A DNA stretch of 64,000 bases from Deltaproteobacteria bacterium (GCA_016218725.1 JACRDB010000092.1:62001-126000); one strand, 5' to 3'. Positions 1-8,882 are shown, counted from the stretch's first letter. Notes: generated by a model not told the origin, from the letters alone. A program made the numbers and translations.

Positions 1-994
1 CAGCGCCTGCGGGCCCCAGGGGAGCCTCTCCCCAGGGCTCCCCCGCGTGGCTCCTCCGCGCGACGCGGAGGTTCGCGTCGAGCTCCACCACGGTCCCGGG
101 CGCCGCGCCGTAGCGCGCGGCTACTTCGCCTCCGCGATCAGACAAGAGGGGCACCGCGAGGTCCTGGGACCGCACAAAGGCCGCCTGCACGTCCAGCGCG
201 TCGGGCGTGAGCACCAGCACCGCCCGGCCGTCTTCCGCGAGCTCCTCGCTCCGCCTTCCGGCCTGGAGGGCCCACCGGGCGCCCTCCTTGGTGGAGAGCG
301 ATCCCGTGAACACCAGGGCGGCGCGGCGCCCCGCCAGGAGCTCCAGGCGCACGCTCCCCACCGCGTGGTTCTCCAACTGGAAGGACGGGGCCGGGTCCCC
401 GGGCCCCGCGGCGCCTCCGGAGGGAGCCCCCGGGGCCGCGGGCGGCCCCTGCCGCGCGTGGAGCCGGCGCACGGCCTCGAGGAAGTCCGATGAGTCGTCA
501 AAATCTCTTTGTGCAGCGGCTTCTTCGAGGTCTTCCGGCACCGCGACCCCGAGCCGTTGTTCAAAGTACCAGCGCGCCGCCTCGGCGGCCGGCGCCCGGG
601 CCTCGGGGCCCTCCAGGGCGGCCTCGCGCCACAGGCCCTCGGTCCCCAGGGCGACCCGGAGGTAGTCCAGCACGTCCCCGGGCGTGACCGCTCCGCCCTC
701 ACCCTGGGCCACGAGCACCCGGGCCTCGTCGGCCATCAACGCCGCGAAGCCCCGCGGGGTCAGGGCCCGGGAGGAGAGCCAGCGGTCGAGCTCCGAGGCC
801 TTCAGGAGCCCCCGGGCCTTGCGGAAGGCCAGGGCCTGCGCCCTCACGGCCTCGGGGGTGGGGGCGGGCCCGAGGTCCCGCTGCCGGGCCCTGAGGAGCG
901 CGCCCTGGAGGAGGGCACCCCGGGCGTCCTCGTCGAGGAGGCGCACGAGCTCCAGCGCGCGGCGCTCCAAGGCTCTGGGATCTCCGGGCTCCAC
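1..994 (-). CDS. Partial redoxin-like protein with helical N-terminal region
   Basis: The minus-strand frame is open from a GTG at 992-994 to the window edge, so the C-terminus is missing (about 331 residues seen). The first 180 or so residues are Leu/Ala/Arg/Glu-rich and look all-helical; I do not recognise the family. Then comes a Gly/Pro-rich linker, followed by a section resembling the thioredoxin/AhpC-TSA fold: a strand reading AALVFTGSLSTKEGARW where a redox motif would sit, a second strand AVLVLTPD, and VPLLSDRGGEVAARYG, which matches the region after the peroxidatic site in peroxiredoxins. No Cys is visible at the expected position, so a catalytic role is doubtful. Third-position GC and the single long open frame support this strand. 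The start is inferred. Confidence 0.6.
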   Translation of the reverse strand, partial: MEPGDPRALERRALELVRLLDEDARGALLQGALLRARQRDLGPAPTPEAVRAQALAFRKARGLLKASELDRWLSSRALTPRGFAALMADEARVLVAQGEGGAVTPGDVLDYLRVALGTEGLWREAALEGPEARAPAAEAARWYFEQRLGVAVPEDLEEAAAQRDFDDSSDFLEAVRRLHARQGPPAAPGAPSGGAAGPGDPAPSFQLENHAVGSVRLELLAGRRAALVFTGSLSTKEGARWALQAGRRSEELAEDGRAVLVLTPDALDVQAAFVRSQDLAVPLLSDRGGEVAARYGAAPGTVVELDANLRVARRSHAGEPWGEAPLGPAGA

Positions 995-1053
995 CCGCCG
1001 GAGTGTACCAGCGGGGCGTTGCGCCCGGGGCCCGCGTATGCGAGGGAAGAGCC

Positions 1054-1443
1054 ATGAGTGACGCTCCTCGCGCGGTGAGCACGGCGCTCGCCCCCCGGGC
1101 CATCGGGCCCTACTCCCAGGCCGTGGTGGCCAACGGGCTGGTCTTCTGCTCCGGGCAGATCGCCCTGGACCCCGCCACGGGGCAGGTGGTGGGCGCGGAC
1201 GTGGTCGCCCAGACCCGGCGCGTCCTGGAGAACCTCCGGGCGGTCCTGGAGGCCGCCGGCAGCGGGCTGGAGCGGGTGCTCAAGACCACCATCTTCCTCA
1301 CGGACCTGGAGGACTTCTCCGCGGTCAACGAGGCGTATGGGGCGTTCTTTTCGGGCGCTCCACCGGCCCGGGCCACGGTGGAGGTCTCCCGGCTGCCGCG
1401 CGACGTGCGCGTCGAAATCGACGCCGTGGCCGCGCTCCGTTGA
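1054..1443 (+). CDS. ridA: RidA family reactive enamine/imine deaminase
   Basis: The 129-aa product is the normal size for RidA (YjgF/YER057c/UK114), a cytosolic trimer that hydrolyses reactive 2-aminoacrylate and other enamines or imines from PLP enzymes. Family blocks are present in order: AIGPYSQAVVANGLVFCSGQ near the N-terminus, the TRRVLENLRAVLEAAG helix, and the C-terminal PPARATVEVSRLPRDVRVEID block, which carries the conserved active-site Arg (in ARATVEV) and the late Glu. The ATG at 1054 is chosen because a purine-rich GAGGGAAGA site lies just upstream; an earlier in-frame ATG at 1003 adds a non-family extension. It ends 3 bases before the convergent LCCL lipoprotein gene. Confidence 0.93.
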   Translation: MSDAPRAVSTALAPRAIGPYSQAVVANGLVFCSGQIALDPATGQVVGADVVAQTRRVLENLRAVLEAAGSGLERVLKTTIFLTDLEDFSAVNEAYGAFFSGAPPARATVEVSRLPRDVRVEIDAVAALR

Positions 1444-1446
1444 CCC

Positions 1447-1827
1447 CTACGGGAAGACGAAGCTCCCGGACCAGCTCCCATAGTTGCTGGACGTCACCCC
1501 GTTGCGGGCGCTGCCTACGTAGCCCGAGGCGCCTGGACGGAGCTCGATGGTGACGCTCCCACCGCCCAGGGTGAGGCGCCCCGCGTGCACCCCCGCGGTG
1601 CACACCGACGAGTCGTCGGTGTAGAGGTCCGTGCCCCACACGGTGCGCGCGGAGCCGGGCCCCGGGCACACGTAGGTCACCCGGGTGCCGTTCTGTCCTC
1701 GGAAGCGCGTGGCGTTGGTGGACCAGTCCACGGTGCCGGCGGACTGCGCCGGCCCGCTGGTCTCGATCACACACCCGGACGCCCCGAGGGCGACACCAAC
1801 GAGCATCGCGTAGCACCGTCGAGCCAT
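1447..1827 (-). CDS. LCCL-domain lipoprotein
   Basis: This 126-aa protein starts with a lipoprotein signal (MARRCYAMLVGVALGASGC, lipobox ASGC, Cys19), so it is probably anchored in the outer membrane. The mature part is one LCCL domain, a fold named after Limulus factor C, Coch-5b2 and Lgl1. It keeps the diagnostic WGT-x-LYTDDSSVC, AGVHAG, GG-x-VTIEL and YVGS-x-RNGV-x-S-x-NYG blocks and two Cys that could pair. A clear GGAGGT site lies 6 bases before the ATG at 1825-1827. LCCL domains are best known from eukaryotic secreted proteins and occur in scattered bacterial lipoproteins; ligands are unknown, so I assign no function. The gene converges on ridA. Confidence 0.85.
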   Translation of the reverse strand: MARRCYAMLVGVALGASGCVIETSGPAQSAGTVDWSTNATRFRGQNGTRVTYVCPGPGSARTVWGTDLYTDDSSVCTAGVHAGRLTLGGGSVTIELRPGASGYVGSARNGVTSSNYGSWSGSFVFP

Positions 1828-1950
1828 GGGAGTACCTCCATTGGGAACGCCCCGGTCCGCCAGACCGCGGCGTCGCTGCCGCATAGTGTACGCTCTCTCG
1901 CGGGGGCCTCGCACCCTCCGCGGACCTATGCCAGGGTATGGGGGGCGCCG

Positions 1951-2580
1951 ATGACCGAGCCGGAGAGACCTCGACACTTCTCGATGATCCGAGACTTCCA
2001 GCTCGCGGATTTCTTCACCCTCGCCAATGGCTTCGCGGGCATGGCCGCGGTCCTCGGGGCCATGAAGTACCTCTCCACCCGGGACGAGGGCTTCCTCCTC
2101 GGGTCCTTCGCCCTGCTCCCGCTGGCCCTCCTCTGCGACGTGCTGGACGGGCGCATCGCGCGCTGGAGGCACAAGGTCTCGCTCCTCGGCCAGGAGCTCG
2201 ACTCGCTGGCGGACCTGGTGAGCTTCGGCGTCGCCCCTGCCGCGCTGGGCTTTGTCCTCGGGCTCCAGGGCGGCTGGGACGGCGCGGTGCTCACGTTCTT
2301 CGTCGGGTGCGGGATCTCGCGCCTCGCGCGCTTCAACGCCACCGCGGCCGCCCTGGCCGATGAGTCCGGCAAGGTGCGCTACTACGAGGGAACCCCCATC
2401 CCCACCAGCCTGGTGCTCGTCCTCGGGCTCTTCCAGCTCCAGCGCGAGGGCCGCACCGGCCCGCTCCTGCCCCTCGGGGTGTGGCACCTGGGGCCCTGGG
2501 ACCTGCACCCCATCGCGCTGGTGTTCTTTGTCTCCGGCTGCGCCATGATCTCCAAGACCCTGAGGATCCCAAAGCCGTGA
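1951..2580 (+). CDS. pssA: CDP-diacylglycerol--serine O-phosphatidyltransferase
   Basis: The 209-aa integral membrane protein makes phosphatidylserine from CDP-diacylglycerol and L-serine, the first committed step to phosphatidylethanolamine. It carries the complete CDP-alcohol phosphatidyltransferase signature: D63, D66-G67, A70-R71, G80, D84 and D88, with the exact spacing D-x2-DG-x2-AR-x8-G-x3-D-x3-D. Hydrophobic helices flank the motif and follow it. Subfamily blocks for PssA are also seen: DFFTLANGFAGM near the N-terminus and ISRLARFNAT and YYEGTPIPTS after the motif. The stop overlaps the next gene's GTG start (GTGA), suggesting translational coupling. The enzyme class is clear; PgsA-type alternatives lack the YxGTPxP block. 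Confidence 0.93.
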   Translation: MTEPERPRHFSMIRDFQLADFFTLANGFAGMAAVLGAMKYLSTRDEGFLLGSFALLPLALLCDVLDGRIARWRHKVSLLGQELDSLADLVSFGVAPAALGFVLGLQGGWDGAVLTFFVGCGISRLARFNATAAALADESGKVRYYEGTPIPTSLVLVLGLFQLQREGRTGPLLPLGVWHLGPWDLHPIALVFFVSGCAMISKTLRIPKP

Positions 2581-3533
2581 AGCGCCGCCTCGACGCCCTC
2601 CGCCAGGCCGCCGGCGCCGCCGTGGTGGACAACTTCTTCCGGAGCATCTCCCGGGTCGGCAGGCTCCACCCCAGGGCGGACCCCCGCCGCCATGAGGTCA
2701 CCGTCCAGCGGGACCTGGCCTACACCACCTCCGGCCTCCCGGAGCACCGGCTGGATGTGTACATCCCCCGCGGGAGCCCACCTTTCCCTACGGTTCTCTA
2801 CCTCCACGGCGGCGGCTTCCGGATCCTGTCCAAGGACACCCATTGGCTGATGGGGCTTGCGTTCGCGCGCCAGGGGTACCTGGTGTTCAACGCCAGCTAC
2901 CGCCTGGCGCCGAGGCACCCGTTCCCCGCCGCGCTGGAGGACGCCTCCCGCGCCCTGCGGTGGGTGCTGGAGCGCGGGCCGTCGCTGGGCGCGGACCCCG
3001 GGCGCCTGGTGTTCGCCGGGGAGAGCGCCGGGGCCAACCTCTCGGCCTCATTGGCGCTCACCACGGCGTACGAGCGCCCGGAGGCCTTCGCCCGGGAGGT
3101 GTACGCCACGGGGGTGACACCGCGCGCGGTGGTGGCCTCCTGCGGGATGTTCCAGGTGAGCGACCCGGGGCGCCTGGGCCGCCGCCGGAGGCTCCCGTGG
3201 TGGCTCGCGGACCGCATCAAGGAGGTGAGCCTGGCGTACCTGGGCGACCCTCTCCGCGCGGAGGACCTCGCGGACCCGGTGAGCGTCCTGGAGCGCGGAG
3301 AGCGGCCCTCGCGCCCGCTGGCGCCCTTCTTCCTCCCGGTGGGGACGCGGGACCCGCTGTTGGATGACACCCGCCGGATGGCCCGCGCGCTGGAGGCGCT
3401 GGAGGTCCCGTGTGAGGCGCGGTACTACACCGGCGAGGTCCACGCCTTCCACGCGTTTGTCTGGCGCGAGAACGCGAAGCGCTGCTGGGAGGACACGTTC
3501 ACGTTCCTGGCGAGGCACGTGCCGAATCCGTGA
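2577..3533 (+). CDS. Alpha/beta hydrolase, hormone-sensitive-lipase-like esterase
   Basis: The 318-aa product belongs to the alpha/beta hydrolase-3 (HSL/family IV esterase) group. Visible elements are the oxyanion-hole HGGG at residues 77-80, the nucleophile elbow GESAG with Ser150, and a late VGTRDPLLDD (acid) and GEVHAFHAF (catalytic His) pair. There is no signal peptide, so it is likely cytoplasmic or membrane-associated. The GTG start at 2577 overlaps the pssA stop, so the two are probably cotranscribed. A role in lipid or acyl-ester turnover is possible but is inferred only from that context; the substrate cannot be read from sequence. Confidence 0.85.
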   Translation: MKRRLDALRQAAGAAVVDNFFRSISRVGRLHPRADPRRHEVTVQRDLAYTTSGLPEHRLDVYIPRGSPPFPTVLYLHGGGFRILSKDTHWLMGLAFARQGYLVFNASYRLAPRHPFPAALEDASRALRWVLERGPSLGADPGRLVFAGESAGANLSASLALTTAYERPEAFAREVYATGVTPRAVVASCGMFQVSDPGRLGRRRRLPWWLADRIKEVSLAYLGDPLRAEDLADPVSVLERGERPSRPLAPFFLPVGTRDPLLDDTRRMARALEALEVPCEARYYTGEVHAFHAFVWRENAKRCWEDTFTFLARHVPNP

Positions 3534-3567
3534 GCGCGGGGGCGGGGGCGCGCTAGACTGGGAGGTG

Positions 3568-6500
3568 ATGCGCCGCGCGGCACTGCTCGCCTTCGCCCTC
3601 TACAGCGCGAACGCCGGCGCGGACGCCTGGCGCACCGGGCGCCACGACCCCGCGCGCACCGCGCGGAGCGAGGGGCACGCCGCGCTGCGCGCGCCCACGG
3701 TGCGGTGGCGCCACTACCTCGGCGGCAGCGTCCGCGGGGACCAGCTCCTGATGGACGACCTCGACGGCGTCGGCGACCGCGCCGAGGAGGTGCTGTACGT
3801 CGCCGGCGGGCGCGTGCTGGCCAAGCGCGCGGACGACACCATCGTGTGGGAGAGCGCGCTCCTGGAGGCGCAGACCCTGGTGGGCCTGACGGACCTCGAC
3901 GGCGAGGGCCGCCGCGAGGTGCTGGCCCTCGGCGCCAACGGCGCCGTGCTGATCCTCGATGGGCGCGACGGGCGCCTCCTGTGGTCCCTGCCCCGCGCCC
4001 TCCGCGGCGTGGTGAGCGCGGCCCGCGTCGCGGACCTCGACGGGGACGGGCGCCCGGACCTCTACGTGGGCCAGTGCCTGAACGCGCCGCACCCGGCGGT
4101 GGCGTACTCCTTCCCGCGCGGCTACGCCTCGCCGGAGGAGCTCTGGCGGCTGGAGCCGAACCCCGAGCAGTGCGGCACCCAGGCGGACCTCCTCGGGGAC
4201 CTGGACGGTGACGGCAGGGCCGAGGTGGTGCTGGTCACCTCTCCCCTGGCGATGCCCGTCTTCGATGGGCGCTCCGGCCGCAGGGTGAGCGCCATCACCG
4301 CGCCGTCCTCGGGGTGGTTCACGCCCTTCTCCACGGGCACGCTCGTGAACCTGGACGCAGACCCGGGCCTGGAGCTTGTGCTCCTGACCAACGGCACGGC
4401 CACCTCCGGCGGGAGCCCCTCCGGGGCGCGCAGGATCGCCGTGTGGGACTTCTCTCCCGGCGCCCCCGCGGGCTCCCGCCCCGTGTGGGAGGCCAACGCC
4501 CCGGAGCGCGTGAGGGGGAACATCACCGTGGACCTCGACGGCGTCGGGGACCTGGACCGGGACGGCACCCCGGAGCTGGCCGTCGGGTTCTTCGACCCGG
4601 ACCGCGCCCGCTGGAGCCTGGAGGTGCGCGACGCCCGCACGGGTGTGGTCCGCGCTTCGCTGCCGGAGGGAGAGCTCGTCGGCGTCGCGGACCTCGACGG
4701 GGACGGGCGCCGCACGCTCCTGGTGACGCACGAAGACCGGCTCCAGGCCATCGCCCTGCAGGGCTCCCGGCTCGTCCCACGGTGGACCCTCCCGGCCGTG
4801 GCGCCCCTGCGGCGCACGGACCACACCCTCACGCTCCGCCAGGCGTGGGCGTCCCGCACGCTCACGGTGCAGCTCGACGAGGACCCGGCCCGCGAGCTCC
4901 TGCTGGTGCCGTACGACCCCACGGTGCCCGTGGAGCTGCGCTCGGCGCGGGCTGTCGAGGGCTGGGACCTCCAGGGGTCGTCGCCGCGGCGCCTCGGGGT
5001 GTTCTCCCTGGACGCCTCCACGGTGCTCACCGCGGACCGGGCCTCGGGGCTCTCGCGGCCCTACGAGCAGACCGTGGTGGTGACCTCCGACGGGTACCTC
5101 CAGGCCCTGGACCGTACGCTCGCGTCCACCAATCGCATCGTCGGGGCGGAGTTCACCATCCCCGGGATGCGCGTCGGGGGCTACTACGCCGGCACCAGCG
5201 CCACGCCCCACACGCCCGTGGTGGGAACCCTCGGCGCGCCGTCGACCGCACCCTCGGTGGTGGTGCGGGACTCGCGCCCGGCGCTCCTGCGGCTGGACGC
5301 CTCGGGAGCGTCCCTGGCCGCGCCCCCCAGAGTGCGCTGGAGCGTGCCCAGGGCGTCGTTTCCGGCGCTCCTGGACCTGGACGGCGACGGGTCCCTGGAG
5401 GTCGCCGCGGTGGACGGCCGGGACGTGCTCGCGCTGGAGCCCCAGGACGGCCGCGTGCGTTGGCGCTCGGCCGACGCGGCGGGCCCTCGGGGGAGCGTGC
5501 TCGCGGCGGACCTCCTCCCGGTGCGTCGCCGGGGAGAGCCCGCCGAGGACCTGGTGCTCCTGCGCCTGGACCCGGGCTCCGTTCTCCGGCCCACCGGACT
5601 CCGAGGCTACGACGGCGCCGTCCGCTGGCGAGGCTTCCAGCGCGTGGTGCGGGCGGGCCTCACGTCCTTCGCCGTGGCGGACCTCACCGGGGACGGCACC
5701 GCGGACCTGGTCTCCGCGGTCAACGGGCTCATTGTCCTGGACGGCGCCACCGGCGAGCTCTTCGCCGAGGACACGGACAACATCGGGTACGGCGTCGCCG
5801 TGGTCGATCGCTTCGCCGCGGACGGCGCGCTCGGCGTATGGACCGGCGGGAGCTTCGCCCCGGACCGGCTCTTCACGGTGCGCGAAGGGGCCTTGCGCAC
5901 CGCGGGCCTGTGGCCCGGGCAGCGCTCCTACCCCGCCGGGGCGTCGGTGCTGTGCGAGGGCGAGCGCATGCTGTCCGTGCCGCTGCTCTCCACCGGCGAG
6001 GTGGTCACCCTGCGCCCCTCCAGGGTGAGCCCCGAGGGGCCTCCCAGGGAGGGCCTGGAGCATGCCAGGGTGACCCTGGCCCAGGGCCAGGCGTACCGCA
6101 GCCCGGGATTGGTGCCCGCCGGGAGGGCGCCGGGCACGCTCACCAACCTCTCGGCCATCGCGGACCTGGACGGTGAGGGGCACCAGGCCGTGCTGGCGGG
6201 GAGCACCGACGGGTGGCTCTACGCGCTGGACCCGTGCACGCTGTCCCTGCGCTGGGCCATGGATTTCCGTTATCCCGTCGGCGAGCCCGTGCTTGCCGAC
6301 GCCGACGGAGACGGCACCGACGACGTGCTGGTCACCGCCGCCAACGGGTACCTCTACGCCCTGGGACCCCGTGGGTACGAGCCCCCCGCGGGCGTGCAGG
6401 ACACGGACCCCGAGGGCGGTCACCCCGCGGACGACGTGGACGAGGTCGAGACCTTCAACACGCTGTGGGCGCGCTGGGATGCGGTCCCGGGAGCCACCGG

Positions 6501-7155
6501 GTACCTCGCCGCGGTCACCACGAGCTCGGGCACCGCGCTCACCTTCCCGGACTACCAGACCCTCCCGGGACCGGAGGGGCGCTTCACCGAGCTGCCCCTG
6601 CGCCTCGGAGGGCGCTACCGCGTGAGCGTGATCGCCACGGGCCCCGGAGGCTCCAGCGCCGAGGTGCTCTCCGACGGGGTCACCGTGGTCGATCGGTCGC
6701 CGCCCACGCTGCGCGCTGAGGCCACACCCCCCGCGTTCGCGCCGCTGGCGGGCGAGCACTCGACCCTGGTGGTGGAGGCCCGGGACCGCACCGGCGTGGC
6801 CTCCTTCCGCGCGGAGCTTCGCTACCCCGACGGGAGCCTCCTGCGCACCCTGGACGACTTTGATTTCCGCCAGCCCGCGGGCTCCCGCACGGTGCGCTTC
6901 GACTGGAACGGCACCACCGCCCTGGGCGCCCCGCTCCCGGAGGGGCGCTACAGCGTCTACGCCACCGTCACCGACGTGGGGGGCCACGCGGCCACCGCGA
7001 GCGCCTTCGTGGTCCTCACGCCGCCCAGACCCGGCGCCAGGGTGAGCGCCCTGGCGGGCTCCGAGGGCTGCGCCTGCCGCGGCGCCCGAGGGGCCCCAAG
7101 CAGCAGCTATCTATTTGTAATCATTGGACTTCTGGCGCTTCGTCGGCGCCGCTAG
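3568..7155 (+). CDS. Secreted FG-GAP/VCBS repeat protein with MYXO-CTERM-type tail
   Basis: The 1195-aa protein begins with a Sec signal peptide (MRRAALLAFALYSANAGADA). The bulk is about eleven Asp-Gly-rich beta-propeller repeats of the form ADLDGDGRPDL, which in integrin-like FG-GAP proteins bind Ca2+. Near residues 940-1030 there is a fibronectin/Ig-like section, followed by a FlgD-type Ig block (FDWNGTTALGAPLPEGRYSVYATVTD). The last 30 residues have a CAC pair, a short hydrophobic helix (YLFVIIGLLAL) and a terminal RRRR cluster. That is the MYXO-CTERM architecture, sorted to the cell surface by myxosortase in Myxococcota. The ATG at 3568 has GGAGG only a few bases upstream, closer than usual. 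Function is presumably surface display or adhesion. Confidence 0.88.
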   Translation: MRRAALLAFALYSANAGADAWRTGRHDPARTARSEGHAALRAPTVRWRHYLGGSVRGDQLLMDDLDGVGDRAEEVLYVAGGRVLAKRADDTIVWESALLEAQTLVGLTDLDGEGRREVLALGANGAVLILDGRDGRLLWSLPRALRGVVSAARVADLDGDGRPDLYVGQCLNAPHPAVAYSFPRGYASPEELWRLEPNPEQCGTQADLLGDLDGDGRAEVVLVTSPLAMPVFDGRSGRRVSAITAPSSGWFTPFSTGTLVNLDADPGLELVLLTNGTATSGGSPSGARRIAVWDFSPGAPAGSRPVWEANAPERVRGNITVDLDGVGDLDRDGTPELAVGFFDPDRARWSLEVRDARTGVVRASLPEGELVGVADLDGDGRRTLLVTHEDRLQAIALQGSRLVPRWTLPAVAPLRRTDHTLTLRQAWASRTLTVQLDEDPARELLLVPYDPTVPVELRSARAVEGWDLQGSSPRRLGVFSLDASTVLTADRASGLSRPYEQTVVVTSDGYLQALDRTLASTNRIVGAEFTIPGMRVGGYYAGTSATPHTPVVGTLGAPSTAPSVVVRDSRPALLRLDASGASLAAPPRVRWSVPRASFPALLDLDGDGSLEVAAVDGRDVLALEPQDGRVRWRSADAAGPRGSVLAADLLPVRRRGEPAEDLVLLRLDPGSVLRPTGLRGYDGAVRWRGFQRVVRAGLTSFAVADLTGDGTADLVSAVNGLIVLDGATGELFAEDTDNIGYGVAVVDRFAADGALGVWTGGSFAPDRLFTVREGALRTAGLWPGQRSYPAGASVLCEGERMLSVPLLSTGEVVTLRPSRVSPEGPPREGLEHARVTLAQGQAYRSPGLVPAGRAPGTLTNLSAIADLDGEGHQAVLAGSTDGWLYALDPCTLSLRWAMDFRYPVGEPVLADADGDGTDDVLVTAANGYLYALGPRGYEPPAGVQDTDPEGGHPADDVDEVETFNTLWARWDAVPGATGYLAAVTTSSGTALTFPDYQTLPGPEGRFTELPLRLGGRYRVSVIATGPGGSSAEVLSDGVTVVDRSPPTLRAEATPPAFAPLAGEHSTLVVEARDRTGVASFRAELRYPDGSLLRTLDDFDFRQPAGSRTVRFDWNGTTALGAPLPEGRYSVYATVTDVGGHAATASAFVVLTPPRPGARVSALAGSEGCACRGARGAPSSSYLFVIIGLLALRRRR

Positions 7156-7970
7156 AGCGTGTGCTCGTGGCGCTTCAGGCGCTTGTAGAGGTCGCCGTGA
7201 CCCAGGGCGTAGCGGTGCTTCCAGAAGAGGTACCCGAGGCCCCTGGCGTGGCTCAGGGTGATGAGCTTCAAGGGGAAGCCCCGGGAGATCTCCTGGGCGT
7301 CATGGACGGCGTGCACCGCCGGGTCGTAGACGATCTTGTAGCCGGCCTCCCAGATGCGCAGGCAGTAGTCCACGTCCTCCGGGGAGTAGAAGATCTTCTC
7401 GTCGAGGTAGCCGACCTTGTCCAGCACGTCCCGGCGGAAGAGCCAGAAGGCCGAGATGGCGTAGTCCACGATGGAGGGCTCCGTGGGCCAGGCGGCGGCG
7501 TGGTTCTTCGCCTCCAGCTTCTTGAGCGCCAGGAAGCGCTCGGCCTTGCGCACCACCGTGGGGAACACGTCCGTGGAGAGCTGGAGGTTGCCGCTCGGGT
7601 ACATGAGCCTCGGGACCACGAGGCCGCAGTCCGGGTCGCGGTCCAGTCGCGCCAGGAGGGGCTCCACGGTGCCCTCGGGGACGTACGCGTCGGAGTCCAG
7701 CACCAGGAGGTAGCGCCCGGTGGCCTTGCGCAAGGCCATGTTGCGGCTCACGGTGGTGCCGGTGTTGTGGTCCATGTAGAGCACGTGGAGCCACGGGAAC
7801 TCCTTCTCCAGACCCCGGAGGAGGTCGGCGCTCCCGTCCCGGGAGCCGTTCTCCACGACCCAGGCCTCGTCGGGCTCGGCGGTCTTGTGCAGGGCCGTGG
7901 CCAGGGAGCGCACGCACTTGTCAATGAAGCGCGCAGAGTTGAAGGACAGGATGACGCACGAGATCCGCAT
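7152..7970 (-). CDS. Family 2 glycosyltransferase (rhamnosyltransferase-like)
   Basis: The 272-aa product is a GT-A fold, family 2 glycosyltransferase. It opens with the nucleotide-binding strand ISCVILSFNSARFIDKCVRS, has VVENGSRDGSADLL, and then LLVLDSDAYVPEG, whose DxD coordinates the divalent metal and nucleotide-sugar. YFSPEDVDYCLR-like text (FYSPEDVDYCLRIWEAGY) is the ED block that often supplies the catalytic base in WbbL-type rhamnosyltransferases. No membrane segment is obvious. Its TAG interlocks with the TAG of the convergent FG-GAP gene (CTAG). Acceptor and donor are unknown; it sits apart from the large polysaccharide cluster at 27-40 kb. Confidence 0.85.
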   Translation of the reverse strand: MRISCVILSFNSARFIDKCVRSLATALHKTAEPDEAWVVENGSRDGSADLLRGLEKEFPWLHVLYMDHNTGTTVSRNMALRKATGRYLLVLDSDAYVPEGTVEPLLARLDRDPDCGLVVPRLMYPSGNLQLSTDVFPTVVRKAERFLALKKLEAKNHAAAWPTEPSIVDYAISAFWLFRRDVLDKVGYLDEKIFYSPEDVDYCLRIWEAGYKIVYDPAVHAVHDAQEISRGFPLKLITLSHARGLGYLFWKHRYALGHGDLYKRLKRHEHTL

Positions 7971-8042
7971 CGGGCTTCGCCTCCTGGCAGAGAGCCCGCG
8001 GATGAGAACCCCGACGGGCGCCCCGCGTCAACGACGGAAGCG

Positions 8043-8840
8043 CTACGCGGAAAGCGCCGAGGCCAGGGCGAAGGCCAGGTTGGTGATCTGGCTGTCGTCC
8101 TCCCGCTGGGGCACCCGGGGGCGGCGATTCCTTGGGATCAGCGCGCCCGTGGACGGGGCCTGGACACCCTCTGCGGGCTCCGAGGCCACCGGGAAGAGCG
8201 CCCGGCGGAGCTGCTCCCGGGCCTCGTGGAGCCTCCACCCGATGGTGCCCTCCTGGGTGCCCAGCACCGCCGCGGCCTCGGCGTGGGAGAGCCCCTGGAG
8301 GGTGGTCAGCGCCACGGTGGTGCGCAGGAGCGGCGTGAGCTGGTCAAAGGCGCGGACGAGCTGGGCGTAGGTCTCCCGGAGCTGCACCGCCCGCTGGGGG
8401 TCCCCGGAGGCGTCCACGGCCACGGCCAGGGCCACCCTCGGGTCGTCCAGCCCTACGCCACCACGGGCGCGGCGCTGCTGGAGGACCTCCAGCGAGCGGT
8501 TCACCGCGATGCGGTAGAGCCAGGTGAAGAACGCGCTGCGCCCCTCGAAGCGCGAGAGGTTCTGGAACGCCCTGAGGAAGACCTCCTGGGCGCAGTCCTC
8601 GGCCTCGGCCTGGCTGCCCGTGAGCTGCAGGCACAGCGCGAGGATCCTCGGGCGGTACCGCAGGACCAGGGCGCCGAAGGCCCGGCCGTCACCCCCCAGC
8701 GCCCGCTGGACCAGCGCGTCCGTAGGCAGCTCCGTGGGCAGGACCCGGGGTCTCAGCGCCTCCGGAGGCACGGGCGGAGGACGGCGCCGCCGCGCCTGCG
8801 GTGGAATCGGTGGGGGTTGGGCCCGGCGGGGGGGCAGCAT
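8043..8840 (-). CDS. ECF-type RNA polymerase sigma factor
   Basis: The 265-aa protein has a Pro/Arg-rich N-terminal 45 residues, then sigma region 2 (ALVLRYRPRILALCLQLTG, then DCAQEVFLRAFQNLSRFEG, then FFTWLYRIAVNRSLEVLQQRR). Region 4 follows (YAQLVRAFDQLTPLLRTTVA, then GLSHAEAAAVLGTQEGTIGWRLHEAREQLRRAL), with the recognisable helix-turn-helix. A 45-residue tail follows. Region 3 is absent, as in ECF (group IV) sigma factors. I prefer the ATG at 8838-8840; an in-frame ATG at 8921 would extend it across the intergenic inverted repeat. No anti-sigma gene is adjacent, and the gene is divergent from the SprT-like gene. Target promoters are unknown. Confidence 0.88.
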   Translation of the reverse strand: MLPPRRAQPPPIPPQARRRRPPPVPPEALRPRVLPTELPTDALVQRALGGDGRAFGALVLRYRPRILALCLQLTGSQAEAEDCAQEVFLRAFQNLSRFEGRSAFFTWLYRIAVNRSLEVLQQRRARGGVGLDDPRVALAVAVDASGDPQRAVQLRETYAQLVRAFDQLTPLLRTTVALTTLQGLSHAEAAAVLGTQEGTIGWRLHEAREQLRRALFPVASEPAEGVQAPSTGALIPRNRRPRVPQREDDSQITNLAFALASALSA

Positions 8841-8854
8841 CGCCTGTCTTGGAG

Positions 8855-8882
8855 GGACCCCAGGGTGGAATTCTTGGGGTCC
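8855..8882. promoter_or_regulatory. Inverted repeat between sigma factor and SprT-like gene
   Basis: Perfect 8-base arms GGACCCCA (8855-8862) and TGGGGTCC (8875-8882) are separated by 12 bases, in the 92-base gap between the two divergent starts at 8840 and 8933. The size and central position fit a dimeric regulator's operator controlling one or both genes; an RNA hairpin in a leader is an alternative. Function is inferred from position only. Confidence 0.4.

Noticed and set aside
3553..6987. A 1144-codon open frame antisense to the FG-GAP/MYXO-CTERM gene
   Set aside because: It mirrors the high-GC, GC3-biased codons of the real plus-strand gene; it is Arg/His/Gly/Val-rich with no family motifs, whereas the plus frame has a signal peptide, repeats and a sorting tail.
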